From Cyclina sinensis (lineage: Eukaryota > Mollusca > Bivalvia > Venerida > Veneridae): DNA of 64,000 bases. The notes below the pieces were generated by a model that saw only the letters and a list, made by a program, of their open reading frames with translations, searched no databases and was not told where the DNA came from. The DNA is taken from positions 27,773,348 through 27,837,347 of the forward strand of contig JAAONU010000010.1 of the NCBI GenBank assembly GCA_012932295.1, read 5' to 3'. Below, piece by piece: positions 12,264-24,880 of the stretch (position 1 is its first letter; each line of letters opens with the position of its first letter). Made by a program: the position numbers and the translations under genes.

Positions 12264-14390
12264 AATGCCTCTTTATACTTTAGGTGAAAACAACATCGCA
12301 CGGGCAAAGTGACTTTCAAATGAATAAAGATGCAATGATGGACATTCTGATTAGAAATTATCTCCCTTACTCAGATAAAATCAAAAGTGGACCAAATTGC
12401 ACAATGTTCTTTTCAGTTGAAATCCTCTAACTTTATTCTTGTTTCTCTTTGTGATAGTCTTGACTTTTAGTTTTGAAAATTGTCTTTTATAGCTTATATA
12501 TTAAATAAAAAAGTTAGGATTATCAACAAACAAATATAGTAATGTTAACAAAACATGTTGCCGAACTAAATCTGTAGTCTGACTACCAATTTTGCAAATA
12601 TTTAGGCTTAATTTTCACCCTACTATAAAGAAAATAGCGATGAAAGCAGAGGAATCCAAATGGAAGGACCAATGTAATATCAGAGAGTGTTCAGGGTCGA
12701 TAACCCACTTATGTCCTCCATTGCTGAATCGCGGTGAAAGCGGCAATAATGTTTTCCTGAAAGTAATTTATAATCATCTCATATAAAACAAAATTGTATT
12801 TGATCTTTTTATGTTTTATTCTCCTCGGTACTGTGTACAATACAAGTCAAACGATTTTCGATCAGGTAATATACTATACAATGTTTCTTTTTTTTTTTTT
12901 TTTTTTGCCTTTTTTTCCTTAAAATAAAAGTAACAACAACAACAAAACTGTGATTTTGATGCGAGCTTTTGTCATTCGAACTTTCCTAAATAAAAATTAC
13001 TTAGTAATACGTATAATTGTTAAAGGTGTACTTTGTTTTTGTACGTATAGGCAGCAATGTAGACTTCTGTTTATGTTTTGCGACTACGATACTGTGACAT
13101 ACTTAAACTTATCCACATTAATTTCAAATTAATCTAATTTTCCAGTCATTGTTGATAATTGTTATGCTTTATGTAAATTAGCTTTCTGTAATGATATTTC
13201 TCAGTTTACTTTCCGAGAAATAAGCGGACTTACTGAATTGTTCATATGTCAGTCAAATTGAAGAGTTTGTTCAGTGCATTGATTAAATAAATTTAATTTA
13301 TTAAAATGTATTTGGCAACAAGTATTTCACAATTTTATCTTTTTACTTTATGGACATTAGATATATTCCATAGTGTTTATCAGTCATGACTCATATCTTC
13401 ATCAGGTTATGGAAAAAAATGTGAAGAATTCAAAAATATGAAATCCTATCGAAATACAGTCTCCTTTATAGAAATGGTGGGGGGGTGGGGGCAGGGCTGT
13501 TTTACAGTTGTTCACGAGAATTTAAAAACAAATATATCTCAATTTCCAAAACCATGGAAATCATGCTACGACAGAGCAGCCGATATTAATATTATTGATG
13601 TCTTGTCAATGTATACGTACTACCAAATTAATGAAAACTTTTGTGGAAAACTGCTTACTCTGGTTTGCACACTAAAAAGCAACAACAAACAGACCGCCCA
13701 TACCACTCAAAAAGAAATCAGTTAGTCTCTTAACCTATACTCCAACATCAATTTAATTACATTACAAAATGCGAGGCAAATATTTTTTTTACGTTATCTA
13801 CCCGTGTGAATTTCTGACATACAAGCATGATGAAATAAAATATTTAGTCTTCAAACATATACATATGCTTCTTGGTGAAGTCGAAATTAGCTTAATTGAT
13901 TCGCCTCTTTTAACAGAAGTGAGGATATGATGCAGAATGCAAAATAATTCAAATGCAATAAACGCTTGTTCTAGTTGTTTTTTTTTTAATAATTGTGATT
14001 TTTTTTCTAAATATGTTTAATAATATTGATATTTGTTCACTACAGCCAAACTATGAAACCGCTTGACAAAACTTAAGTTGGAAAGAAATAATTTGTTTGT
14101 GTTCATTTTGAAAAAAAAAAAAAAGATCTATAATGTGAAAAGGGACATTTATATACATAAACGATCTACGGTAAGAAATAATTTTCCATTTTTTTTGGTT
14201 AAAATTATGTCTGACTCTAAGAATAATGTTTGAAACATGTTTTAGTGCTCGCCCAACTTTTTGGTCTGATCAGTGACAAGGGCTTTTAAAATGTTTTGGC
14301 TCTCTTATCCTCAAAAAATATAAACTGAAATATAACTTCTTTTAAGAGCGTAAAAGTACACTCGGCACATGCTCAGAGAATGTAAGGTCC
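12264..14390. other. AT-rich stretch with a poly-T run
   Basis: Contains a long T run at about 12888-12906 and scattered short ORFs with no recognisable content. A G-rich patch sits near 13475-13495. Confidence 0.4.
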
Positions 14391-14428
14391 GAGACATAGA
14401 TAACATTATAACATGTTATCTATGTCTC
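14391..14428. other. Perfect 15-bp hairpin
   Basis: GAGACATAGATAACA at 14391-14405 and its exact reverse complement at 14414-14428 are separated by an 8-nt loop. It lies about 130 bp upstream of a zinc-finger-like exon. Its function is unknown. Confidence 0.7.
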
Positions 14429-14559
14429 TGGTAAAGAGTACTCCTACTAATCTATATATTACCAAACTCCGCTCACCGGTTACGCTACGCTCAGTAACCA
14501 CTGCCCACACGAATCACGTGATGATGGTCTTATCACATGATTGTGTCAATATAGCGGAT

Positions 14560-14765
14560 ATGCCAAAGAAACCGTTGAACAATTGTTTCATTTGTGATAA
14601 ACAGCGACAATATTATTTGAGTTCTGGTGTCAAGTCTGCCGATATGATTGACAAAATTTCATTTCTGTTAAAAAAAACTTTAGTACAGTAGTGGAAGCAA
14701 ATAGGTTACTTGGAATATGCAGATCCTGCAACGTCAAAATTGTTAACGCCTTTGAGCGATATTAA
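14560..14765 (+). pseudogene. zf-AD-like zinc-finger exon with a frameshift
   Basis: From an ATG at 14560 the frame encodes MPKKPLNNCFICDKQR, then a helical stretch. After the A-run near 14668-14678 the reading continues in the next frame as NRLLGICRSCNVKI, ending in VNAFERY at 14765. The two CxxC pairs (CFIC and CRSC) lie about 50 residues apart, and a KI-x-NAFERY-like tail follows the second. This is the layout of treble-clef zf-AD domains, usually an N-terminal dimerisation module of zinc-finger transcription factors. In the unshifted frame translation stops at 14689-14691. Either this is a dead exon or one base is wrong in the homopolymer. The domain call is by pattern only. Confidence 0.35.
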
Positions 14766-15799
14766 AAATTATTCTCATAATATTTATGTTTCCGAAATTA
14801 TTTTTTATTTGAGTTAACATCTAACACCTAACAGTCTTGAAACATTAGCAAAAACGTGTTTACTTAAAAAAAATCAAAATTGAAAAAAAATCATATCGTC
14901 AAAAATCTTGACGAAAATGTTGTGACGACAGAGATCTAATCCTGTAAGTGGAGATCACTGCGTTGGAGATTAATATATTACGAGTACTTTCACTGTCCAA
15001 ATATGGAAAATGGTGGCGTGACGTTATGTGTAAGAATTGATAATGTTATGATCATGTGAAGGTAATGGGCGGATGTATATTTAAATGATCTTCTTAAATA
15101 AGAACGCTGCATTCGCTAACTCTCCTTCTAGCTTTCTTATTTACACAGACCATCCAATTTCTTGCCTTTTTGTAACTTCTTTACAACGATAATATTTTCC
15201 TATCTGAAAAAAGTAGAATAAAAGAATCCTTGTCTACTTCTGCTATATAGTTTGTATTTAAGAATATTTTTTTTATCTGTGATACGAAACACATTTACTA
15301 AGTCTAGAATGCAGACTGAAGGTTAACGCACCTTAGCTACATTTTTTTAAAAATAATTATAGGTCACTTACCTAAACATGATTATACTTCCAGTCAAACT
15401 TACATAACGACAACATCCTGTCTGTGCTGTTCACAAGTTTAAGTTCTCTTATTCAAAACAGCCATGGTACACTGACTTAAACAAAGCAAACATATATATG
15501 CAATTACGGTTACTACTTAAATGTTTCGTTATTAGAAAACTGATATGTTAATATATCACCTATATAGGACAGTTCATTAAAACAATATTCACACAGTCAA
15601 AATAGTTTTATGATGAACATATTATGAGCTCGCTAGCAACCAATCTGACTGAAGTGTTGGTTAGATCTCTATTTTCTCTATAATCTGGATTTCCAGTATT
15701 GTTATTTATATCCCAGCCAATGAGACTGCATCTTATGACGCGTCTTTGTGGTTTACATGCACACACTGCGTGTTAATGTTTTATAGCATTTTAAATCAT
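14766..15799. other. Non-coding, no feature recognised
   Basis: AT-rich sequence between the zinc-finger-like exon and the tandem array. No ORF, repeat or RNA gene is supportable. Confidence 0.4.
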
Positions 15800-18700
15800 C
15801 TTGAATATTTATACCCCCACCACGAATGTGTGTGTGTGTGTGTGTGGGGGGGGGCGGGTATACTGGAATCGCTTTGCCGTGTCCGTCGATCAGTTGGTCA
15901 GTCAGTCGGTCGGTCGATCTCCACCTTGTCCACATAATAAATCATATACTTATGGAAGGATTTTCTTCAAACGTGTCTTTGATGTTTACCTCATCATGGA
16001 AATGTGCAGAACCCATGTTGCCTTTGTGTCAGGTCTAGGTCAAGGTCAAACTGGAATGTCAGATAATTTGCATGTCACACTTGAAGGTCATTTTTTTACA
16101 ATCAATTATAAGACAAGGATTTTTTTCTAACTTTGCCCAAATGTTCATCTCAGCAAGGCAGTGTGCATAACCCATATTGCCCTTGTATCAGCTTAAGGTC
16201 AAGGTCACACTGGAAGGTCAAATGTCTGACAACTAAAAGAGACAATGTGTCTTGTTTCCTCTGTAAATTCTTTACCCCTCGAAGGATTTTGTTCTTACTT
16301 GGCTCAAATATTTAACTCAAGAAGGCAATGTGTAGAATTCATGTTGTCTTTGTGTCACTATCAAGGCCAAGGTCGCACTGGAACGTCAGATAATTTTCGT
16401 GTCCGCTCTGTAATCATATACCCCTTGAAGGATTTTCTTCGAACATGGCTCAAATGTTTACCTCATGTTAGCAATGTGTTAAACCTATATTGTCATTGTA
16501 CAAGCTCAAGATCAAGGTCGAACTTAAAGATCAAATATTTAACAATGAATAATAAAGACAAGGGTTTTTTTTATATTTGCTCAATTGTTCACCTCAATAA
16601 GTATAACCTATTTAGCCCTTGTGTCAGCTCAAGGTCAAGGTCACTCTGGGAGATCAAATAACTAACAGTTAAAAAAAGACAATGTGTTTTGTTTTCTCTG
16701 TAAATTCTTAAAACCCTGAAGGATTTTGTTCTTACTTAGCTCAAATATTCAACTCAACGAGGCAATGTGCAAAACCCATATTGCCCTTGTATCAGGTCAA
16801 GGTCAAGGTCACATTTGAGGGTCAGACGATTTTCTTGTCATCTCTGTGAATTTTATACCCTTTGAAGATTTTCTTCAAACTTAGCTCAAATGTTCACCTC
16901 ATGATAGCCATGTGCATAACCAATGTTGACCTTGTACCAGCTCAACGTCAAGGTCATAAAAATAAATTTTAACAATAAATTATAAGACAAGGATTTTCTT
17001 CAAACATTGCCCAAATGTTCATCTCAGCAAGGCAGTCTATATAACCCATATTGCCCTTGTATCAGCTTAAGGTCAAGGTCACACTGGAAGGTCAAATGTC
17101 TGACAACTAAAAGAGACAATATGTCTTGTTTCCTCTGTAAATTCTTTACCCCTCGAAGGATTTTGTTCTTACTTGGCTCAAATATTTAACTCAAGAAGGC
17201 AATGTGTAGAATTCATGTTGTCTTTGTGTCATATCAAGGCCAAGGTCGCACTGGAACGTCAGATAATTTTCGTGTCCGCTCTGTAATCATATACCCCTTG
17301 AAGGATTTTCTTCGAACATGGCTCAAATGTTTACCTCATGTTAGCAATGTGTTGAACCTATATTGTCATTGTACAAGCTTAAGGTCAAGGTCGCACTTAA
17401 AGATCAAATATTTGACAATGAATAATAAAGACAAGGGGTTTCTTTTTAAATTTGCTCAATTGTTCACCTCAATAAGTATAACCTATTTAGCCCTTGTTTC
17501 AGTTCAAGGTCAAGGTCACCCTGGAAGATCAAATAACTGACAGTTAAAAAAAGACAATGTGTTTTGTTTTCTCTGTAAATTCTTAAAACCCTGAAGGATT
17601 TTGTTCTTACTTAGCTCAAATATTCAACTCAACGAGGCAATGTGCAAAACCCATATTGCCCTTGTATCAGGTCAAGGTCAAGGTCACATTTGAGGGTCAG
17701 ACGATTTTCTTGTCATCTCTGTGAATTTTATACCCTTTGAAGATTTTCTTCAAACTTAGCTCAAATGTTCACCTCATGATAGCCATGTGCATAACCAATG
17801 TTGACCTTGTACCAGCTCAACGTCAAGGTCATAAAAATAAATTTTAACAATAAATTATAAGACAAGGATTTTCTTCAAACTTTGCCCAAATGTTCATCTC
17901 AGCAAGGCAGTGTGCATAACCCATATTGCCCTTGTATCAGCTTAAGGTCAAGGTCACACTGGAAGGTCAAATGTCTGACAACTAAAATAGACAATGTGTC
18001 TTGTTTCCTCTGTAAATTCTTTACCCCTCGAAGGATTTTGTTCTTACTTGGCTCAAATATTTAACTCAAGAAGGCAATGTGTAGAATTCATGTTGTCTTT
18101 GTGTCATATCAAGGCCAAGGTCGCACTGGAACGTCAGATAATTTTCGTGTCCGCTCTGTAATCATATACCCCTTGAAGGATTTTCTTCGAACATGGCTCA
18201 AATGTTTACCTCATGTTAGCAATGTGTTAAACCTATATTGTCATTGTACAAGCTCAAGGTCAAGGTCGCACTTAAAGATAAAATATTTGACAATGAATAA
18301 TAAAGACAAGGGTTTTCTTTTTATATTTGCTCAATTGTTCACCTCAATAAGTATAACCTATTTAGCCCTTGTGTCAGCTCAAGGTCAAGGTTACCCTGGA
18401 AGATCAAATAACTGACAGTTAAAAAAAGACAATGTGTTTTGTTTTCTCTGTAAATTCTTAAAACCCTGAAGGATTTTGTTCTTACTTGGCTCAAATATTC
18501 AAGTTAACAAGGCAATGTGCAGAACCAAAGTTGCCCTTGTATCAGGTCAAGGTCAAGGTTACATTGGAAGGTCAGACAATTTCCATGTTCTCTCTGTAAA
18601 TTTTTATACCCTTAGAAGGATTTTCTTCAAACTTAGCTTTAATGTTCACCTCGTGATAACAATTTGTATAATTAATGTTGTTATTGTACCAGCTCAAGGT

Positions 18701-19475
18701 CAAGGATACACTTGAAGGTCAAAGTTTTCACAATGAATCATAAGACAATGAACTATTCTCAAATGTTCATCTCAACAAGGTAGTGTGCATAACCCATATT
18801 GCACTTGTGTCAGCTAAAGATCAAGGTCACGTTGGAAGTTCAAATATCTGAAAACTTTAAAAAAAACGATGTGTCCTGTTTGTTTTGTAAATTCTTTACT
18901 CCTTGAAGGATTTTGTTCTTATTTGGCTCCAATATTCAACTCAACAATGGAATACGCAGAACCCATGCTGTCTTCTGTCTGGTCAAGGCTGAGGTCACAT
19001 TGGAAGGTCAGACAATGTTCGTGTCCGCTCCGTAAATTTTATACCCTGGGATTTATTTCAAACATGGCTTAAATGTTCACCTTATGACAGCAATGTGCAG
19101 AACCCATGTTGACCTTGTACTAGCTCAAGGTCAAGTTTACACTTAAAGATCAATTATTTGACAATGAATTATAAAGCAAGGATTTTCTTCTTACTTTGCC
19201 CAAATGTTCATCTCGTCAAGGCAATGTGCATAACCCATATTGCCCTTGTGTCAGCTCAAAGTCAAGTGGAAAGTCAGACAATTGTTTGTCCGTTCTTTAA
19301 ATCCTATACATCTTCAATAATATTATTCAAAATTAGCTCAAATGTTTCCCTGATGAAGAAGATATGCAGAACTGGTATTGAACTTGTGTTGCCCTTGTAC
19401 TAGTTCATGGTCAAGGTCACACTTTAGAGTCAAATATTAGACAATCAAATTAAGATGAGGACTTTTTTCTTACTT
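15800..19475. repeat. Tandem array rich in AGGTCAAGGTCA, possibly pearl/Helitron-like
   Basis: The left edge has a (GT)n run and G-run (15827-15854) and a GGTC/AGTC tetranucleotide stretch (about 15895-15916). It is followed by about 25 degenerate monomers of roughly 125-167 bp. Each contains GAAGGATTTT, a CTCAAATGTTCACCTC block, GCAATGTGCA, CCCTTGTATCAG and CTCAAGGTCAAGGTCACACTGG. Several frames stay open across it (e.g. 16245-16661, 17202-17540, 18077-18415) only because the units are alike; these are not genes. A core tandem repeat beside a tetranucleotide microsatellite recalls bivalve pearl-type non-autonomous elements; that assignment is inference. Confidence 0.85.
16133..18476. repeat. 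874-bp higher-order repeat, about 2.7 copies
   Basis: Within the array a six-monomer unit repeats at 16133, 17007 and 17882 (spacing 874 and 875 bp) with only a few differences per copy. Inside one unit the monomer spacings are about 167, 146, 131, 160, 145 and 125 bp, so the hexamer looks like two related trimers. The high identity between the large units, compared with the diverged monomers, indicates a recent amplification of a pre-existing old array. Confidence 0.85.
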
Positions 19476-22099
19476 GGTTGAATACATGATATTCTTTATT
19501 TTAGCTTATAATTTATTTGGTATTGTAAATTTGCAAAATCAAAGGTTATTCCTGATTTGATCATTCAAAATTTAGTCATTACTATTACCTGTGAAGTGTT
19601 GTCTTTATTTCCATCGAACACAACTATTTTATGCCACAAAAGTTATTCCCTTTTCCATGTATTCAAATATTCATGTTACCTTTTATCACTGACATAGGTT
19701 GGGGTATGAATCGCATTCATCGATTGTTCTAGTTTGAAAATATGTTGTGTTTCGTAGAATAAATGAATTATCTTTTGATTAAAATAAGCTTATTTAAGTT
19801 TCTGTTTGTATTTTCTTAATGAATATTAATTATAGTATTTAGCATGGTGACGAACTTATTCAAGTAAACGGGCCTGTTATTCAGTATCTATCAAATGTCA
19901 AAAGCTGTTGGAAATTTTCCCAGACATACAATTATCTCAATGTTTTTACAAGAATTCTTCAATTAAAGCGACAGATTCACAAAATTAAGCTTAAATTTTG
20001 TTTGCTCAAAAATCAAAGAGAAGTTAATATATTATGAAAAAATACGCTTCTATACGTTATGAAAACTGAAGAAAAAGAATATGCTTTTAAAAGGATTCAT
20101 GTCAATAAAAGTATGATCAGCGACCTGAACCACTGAGCCACAAAAAGAATGTTTTGCTTTAGACGTAAGAGTTAACGATACAAAGAAACTATGCCGTGAC
20201 TACCTTGGCAACTTCTTTAACGCTAAAAGTGTAAAGAACTTTATGATTATCATAATGTGTTTCTGTATCCAAAACTGAGAAAGTAACTTAGTTTAGGAAT
20301 GTTCTTCACAACTTTACCGAGATAGTTTACATATATAAACATTATTTATTTATGCATCGAGTCAGTCGCTCTGACCGTGAAGTTTATGACAGAAAACAAA
20401 TGAGTTATGAGGGATCCCAGTTAAATATATTTTTTTTCAAATGCGTTCAAATGGTTAAAAATAAAAAAAAACTGATTTATCATATATAAAATGAAGTCAA
20501 TTTATACCTAAACTAAAAATGACATGTTTAAAACCAATAAAGGTTACGGATAGTAACTTTGACGATGATATCGACGTTAAATTCTGTTCTGGAAATTTTA
20601 GATATTATAACCTCTTAAAGAGTATTTGATGTGCCTATGAAGTAAAAGGTGAAGTCTAGACAAGTTGAATTAACCCAATAAATATGCATTCATATCTCCA
20701 TTAAATATATAAACATTCTTGTTAAATATTTGAACGATTTAAAATTTGGAAAAAAAAATCAACATTGTTATATGTGGATGGCAAAGTCTAAACAGCACAA
20801 CCAGAAGAAACTTTCAACAACTTTTAGACTTTTTATATGATTGGTGCAAACCATGTCGTCTCTTAATTTACATTGAAAAGTCTAACGCATTCACTTCCGG
20901 ACATCCATAATTTAACAGACGAACATAGGTTCATAGGATAGAAAAAATGTTTAAGAAATAGTAAATACCTATAGATATTCAAGTGATGTGCTTAACGTTA
21001 ACAGAAATTTGTCTGGGAAAATATTCCCTGAAGGACACTTGGGTATATTATCTCAAAAACGTGCATTTCAGTCGCTAGTCAAACATTTTAAATAACTGTA
21101 CTTTTCATGCATCGTCTCAATACTGGATTGCTCAAAAACTAAGGGAATTTCGTAAATGTAAAAGCTTTGAGAATATACAAAATAAAGCAACTGGGAATTA
21201 CCTTAGTGTAATAAAAAAGATGGTTTGTAACAAATTACTAGTGTTCATTAATTAAGCTATAATTATGCTTCAAATCGATATCGGTCTGATCATATTCAGT
21301 CAATTAATACAGATTCTCACTATATACTCGTCGCCACATATTCACGAAAGAAAAAAGGTCACTTGACTCAGTTGCTGGCCCTAATACTCAGGTGGTAGAG
21401 AGATGGAATTAAACAATTATCAGTAGATCGACATGGCACCGTAGGGTGTCCAAGGTAAGTGCGATTTGTACAGTGGGAATAGCAAAAGGACATAAATTAG
21501 TTGTCTGGCCGCCTGACATCGACAGATGGAACTCGCAGACCTTTACAGGCATACTAACAAAAAAGCCCGTCTTTATAGGACAAAATGGGAAAAGAGTATA
21601 ATTATTACTCCTTTGGAAATTGTTGTCACTACGAGTATTACAACAACGCGTCCCAAATTCGAATCTTGCCCTAACCTTACAACCTGCCGAATGATTTGAT
21701 TACATAGTATAGTCTTCCTTGATCAAGTTTTTTTTTGATAAAAGGAAAGGCATCACTTTACCAGGTACCTTACTTATTATCAAGTTAACAGAAAAAGGGT
21801 GTTACTACAGTTTTTCGATGATAATTTCATATGTGTCGTTAGAAAGATTTTTGAGAAAGAAGCCACGTTATGCTGGGCCCTCAGCATCATTCAAACATTC
21901 TAAGAACAACAGGGAAACAAATTGCAATAATATTAATGTTCATACAGGGAGTTGATGTAACATATTTGGGTGGGTATTCATTTATTGCAAATGTACACAT
22001 TCTGTGTGTTTAAATGCCTAAATGAAGAAAATTTGAACATGCGTTCTACTTTTTTCTACTTTGTTTTCATTTATCGCGAAAGGACAAATAGAATAGATA
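19476..22099. other. AT-rich stretch, only tRNA-like fragments
   Basis: Weak tRNA-like fragments are visible near 20115-20150 (minus, TGGCTCAGTGGTTCAGG), 21384-21410 (plus, TACTCAGGTGGTAGAGA) and 21648-21668 (AATTCGAATCTTG, B-box-like). None folds into a complete tRNA by eye. No protein-coding gene is seen. Confidence 0.35.
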
Positions 22100-23590
22100 T
22101 GGAGTTTGTTTTCGGTTAATTGCCGCTTTAACCTATCGTGTCTCTTACAATTACGCAATTATTAAAATAGCACATTCGCGTTCAGTCCTAAAGCTTTAAT
22201 TAAATCTCAGATATATAAGCGTATCGGTGACAGCACGTGGAAAAAGGTAATGCGTATTTTCATTGTTTTCTGCTTTATGTTTTCTCAATTCAAGACATTG
22301 TAAATAAAAGGTGTATTTGACCGACAAAGTGGGAAAAGTTTTATTTAAAATAAAGCAAAGTTTCTTTTTAACCTTAGCTAGCAACCTAAACGTGAACCAA
22401 CTTGAATGTTTAAGGAAAACTATAAAAAATACATCATTAACCAATGATAAGTGGATAAACCACTCCCTTTTAGTCCGTTATTAAAAACATAATTCGTATC
22501 GGATGCGATATAAAGCACATTTGTGTTTGAATTATAACGATTGTATTTATGGTGGATAACATTAATAAATTATTTGTTCTGTAAACATAACACCTACAGG
22601 AGATACTATTTAAAGAACATGTATAAAACACTTAAGAAGGATAAGAGAAGCATATTGTTTTATAAACACTGCATACTTCCTTGTAACCCAAGCCCAAATA
22701 ACAATCAAGTTCATTTTCCTTCATGATAAAATCTCGGATAATGTAATACTATACTGTTTTTATTCTATTCTAAGTGTCATTCCAATATACTTTCGGTTGT
22801 TGGGTCGAAATGGCTTATGTACCCAAAATACTTTAACCATGATCTAGTGTAAATGTGACACAAATGACTTCCTAGAAGCGGCTATTTGTTGAAATGTAAA
22901 TGGTTAATAATATATCGTATACGCCACAAGTTGATATTATCTTGTTGTATGGATAATTGACCCTGTCTATGATATAGACACCGTTTTACAATTGAAATAT
23001 TAATACTTTCCAATAGCAAGAGACGAAGTACCCAATATGAAACAAGAAACAGTCAGTTAAAAGAATAAGTTCAAATGTTTAAGCAAGACATTTAACTACA
23101 TAAAAAGATGAAAAGGCACTTCTTCATTTAAGTATTTTTTGTCTTATGAAGTCAAGATAATCGCTAAACAGACATTCGAAACATTTATGTTTTGAGTTTT
23201 AATATGTGTGACCTTTTTACATGAGCTAAATGTGTAAATGAAATAATTTCGGGAAAAAAATACCATATATTCCTGTAAAATGTTTATGTTTACTTAACAC
23301 ATATTCCTTTTTCATGGGAGGTAAAAACCCTGACCTTATTCGGTTTTTATTTTTGGGAAAAATATATATTTTAAGAATAGAATAATGTATTTAGCGATCT
23401 TCGAAATATCTTCGTTAACAACTTTTTAGTCATTTCACAAAGTTGTGTACATTTCCTCAGATTGGTCATGACAAAAACGCCATTCAACTGTTGCTGATTC
23501 TATATCCACCTTGTATTTTCAACAACAGCGAGGTGTAGTGTCGGCTAGAACTTACCTAAACAGAGATGTTTGTGAAACACTTATGCGCAC

Positions 23591-23610
23591 TCCCCCCCCC
23601 ACCCCCCCAC
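23591..23610. repeat. C-rich homopolymer run
   Basis: Two runs of C broken by a single A, located just upstream of the pearl-like element. Confidence 0.8.
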
Positions 23611-23735
23611 GGCAGTATACATTATGGGCAGTGTACATGGAAATGATATTTACCTTTTGAACTTACAATCAATAGGGGTTATCTACAGGTACTATCTGAG
23701 ATGCATCAACCTATCAAGTATGACTTGTCTAAGCT

Positions 23736-24880
23736 ACAACTAGACCTAGATATTCTTATGATAAATCTGTATACCAAATTTATTTCGGTATCTGCAATCT
23801 CTGCGAAGAAAACAAATGGAAACTGCAAATAATTAGAATGTTTCTAAGTCCAAGGGGCATAACTCTGTCAAAGATTGCTCTATCGTACACAAAACAGAAC
23901 TTGATCTAGATATTCTTATGATTAATCTGTACACTAAATTTCATTTCAGTATGTGCAAACTCTGCAAAGAAAATGAACGGAAACTGCAAATAATTAGAAT
24001 TTTTCTAAGTCCAAGGGGCATAACTCTATCAAAAATTGCTCTATCGTACCCAAAACAGAACTTGACCTAGATATTCTTATGATTAATCTGTATACTAAAT
24101 TTCTTTTCTGTATGTGCAAACTCTGCGAAGAAAATGAACGGAAACTGCAAATAAATGGAATGTTTCTAAGTCCAAGGGGCATAACTCTGTCAAAAATGGC
24201 TCTATCGTACCCAAAACAGAACTTGACCTAGAAAGTTTTATGATTTATCTGTATACTAAATTTCATTTCGGTATGTGCAATCTCTGCGAGGAAAATGAAC
24301 AGAAACTGCAAATAATTGGAATGTTTCTAAGTCCAAGGGGCATTACTCTGTCAAAAATTGCTCCAATGTTACCAAACAAAACTGGAGCTAGATATTCTTA
24401 TGATTAATCTGTACACTAAATTTCATTTCGGTATGTGCAATCTCTGCGAGAAAACGAACGGAAACTTCAAATAATTAGAATTTTTCTAAGTCCAAGTGGC
24501 ATAACTCTGTCAAAAATTGCTCTATCGTATCCAAAACAGAACTTGACCTAGATATTCTTATGATTAATCTGTATATTAAATTTCATTTCGTTATGTGCAA
24601 TCTCTACGAAGAAAATGAACGGAAACTGCAAATAATTAGAATGTTGTTTTTTTTTAAGTCCAAGGGACATAACTCTGTCAAAAATTGCTCGATCAAACCA
24701 AAAAAAGAACCTGACCTAGATATTGTTATGATAAATCTGTATCTGAATTTTATTTCTTTATGTGCAACTACTACGAAGAAAATGAACGGAAACTGTTGGT
24801 GGACATACAGACAGACCGACCGACAGGCAGCAGCAAAGCAATATGCCCTCCCTTTTTCAAAAGGGGGGCGGCATAATAAA
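23736..24880 (+). mobile_element. Pearl/Helitron-like element with ~160-bp core repeats
   Basis: Seven tandem units of about 160 bp run from 23740. Marks TATTCTTATG recur near 23751, 23911, 24072, 24233 (mutated), 24392, 24552 and 24721. Each unit carries AAATTTCATTTCGGTATGTG, GAAAATGAACGGAAACTG and AAGTCCAAGGGGCATAAC. They end in a short tetranucleotide-like tail (ACAGACAGACCGACCGACAG) and a terminal hairpin at 24842-24875 (TATGCC...CCTTTT paired with AAAAGG...GGCATA). Core tandem repeats, an ACGG/GACC-type microsatellite and a terminal hairpin match the described architecture of bivalve pearl elements, regarded as Helitron-like and non-autonomous. No transposase is present. Confidence 0.65.

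Noticed and set aside
16245..18415. Several 60-138-codon frames with GQGH-like repeats
   Set aside because: They repeat with the array unit and exist because the tandem copies are nearly identical; no start context or domain supports them.
23740..24720. CRISPR array from regularly spaced repeats
   Set aside because: Whole ~160-bp units repeat with no unique spacers, and the genome is eukaryotic.
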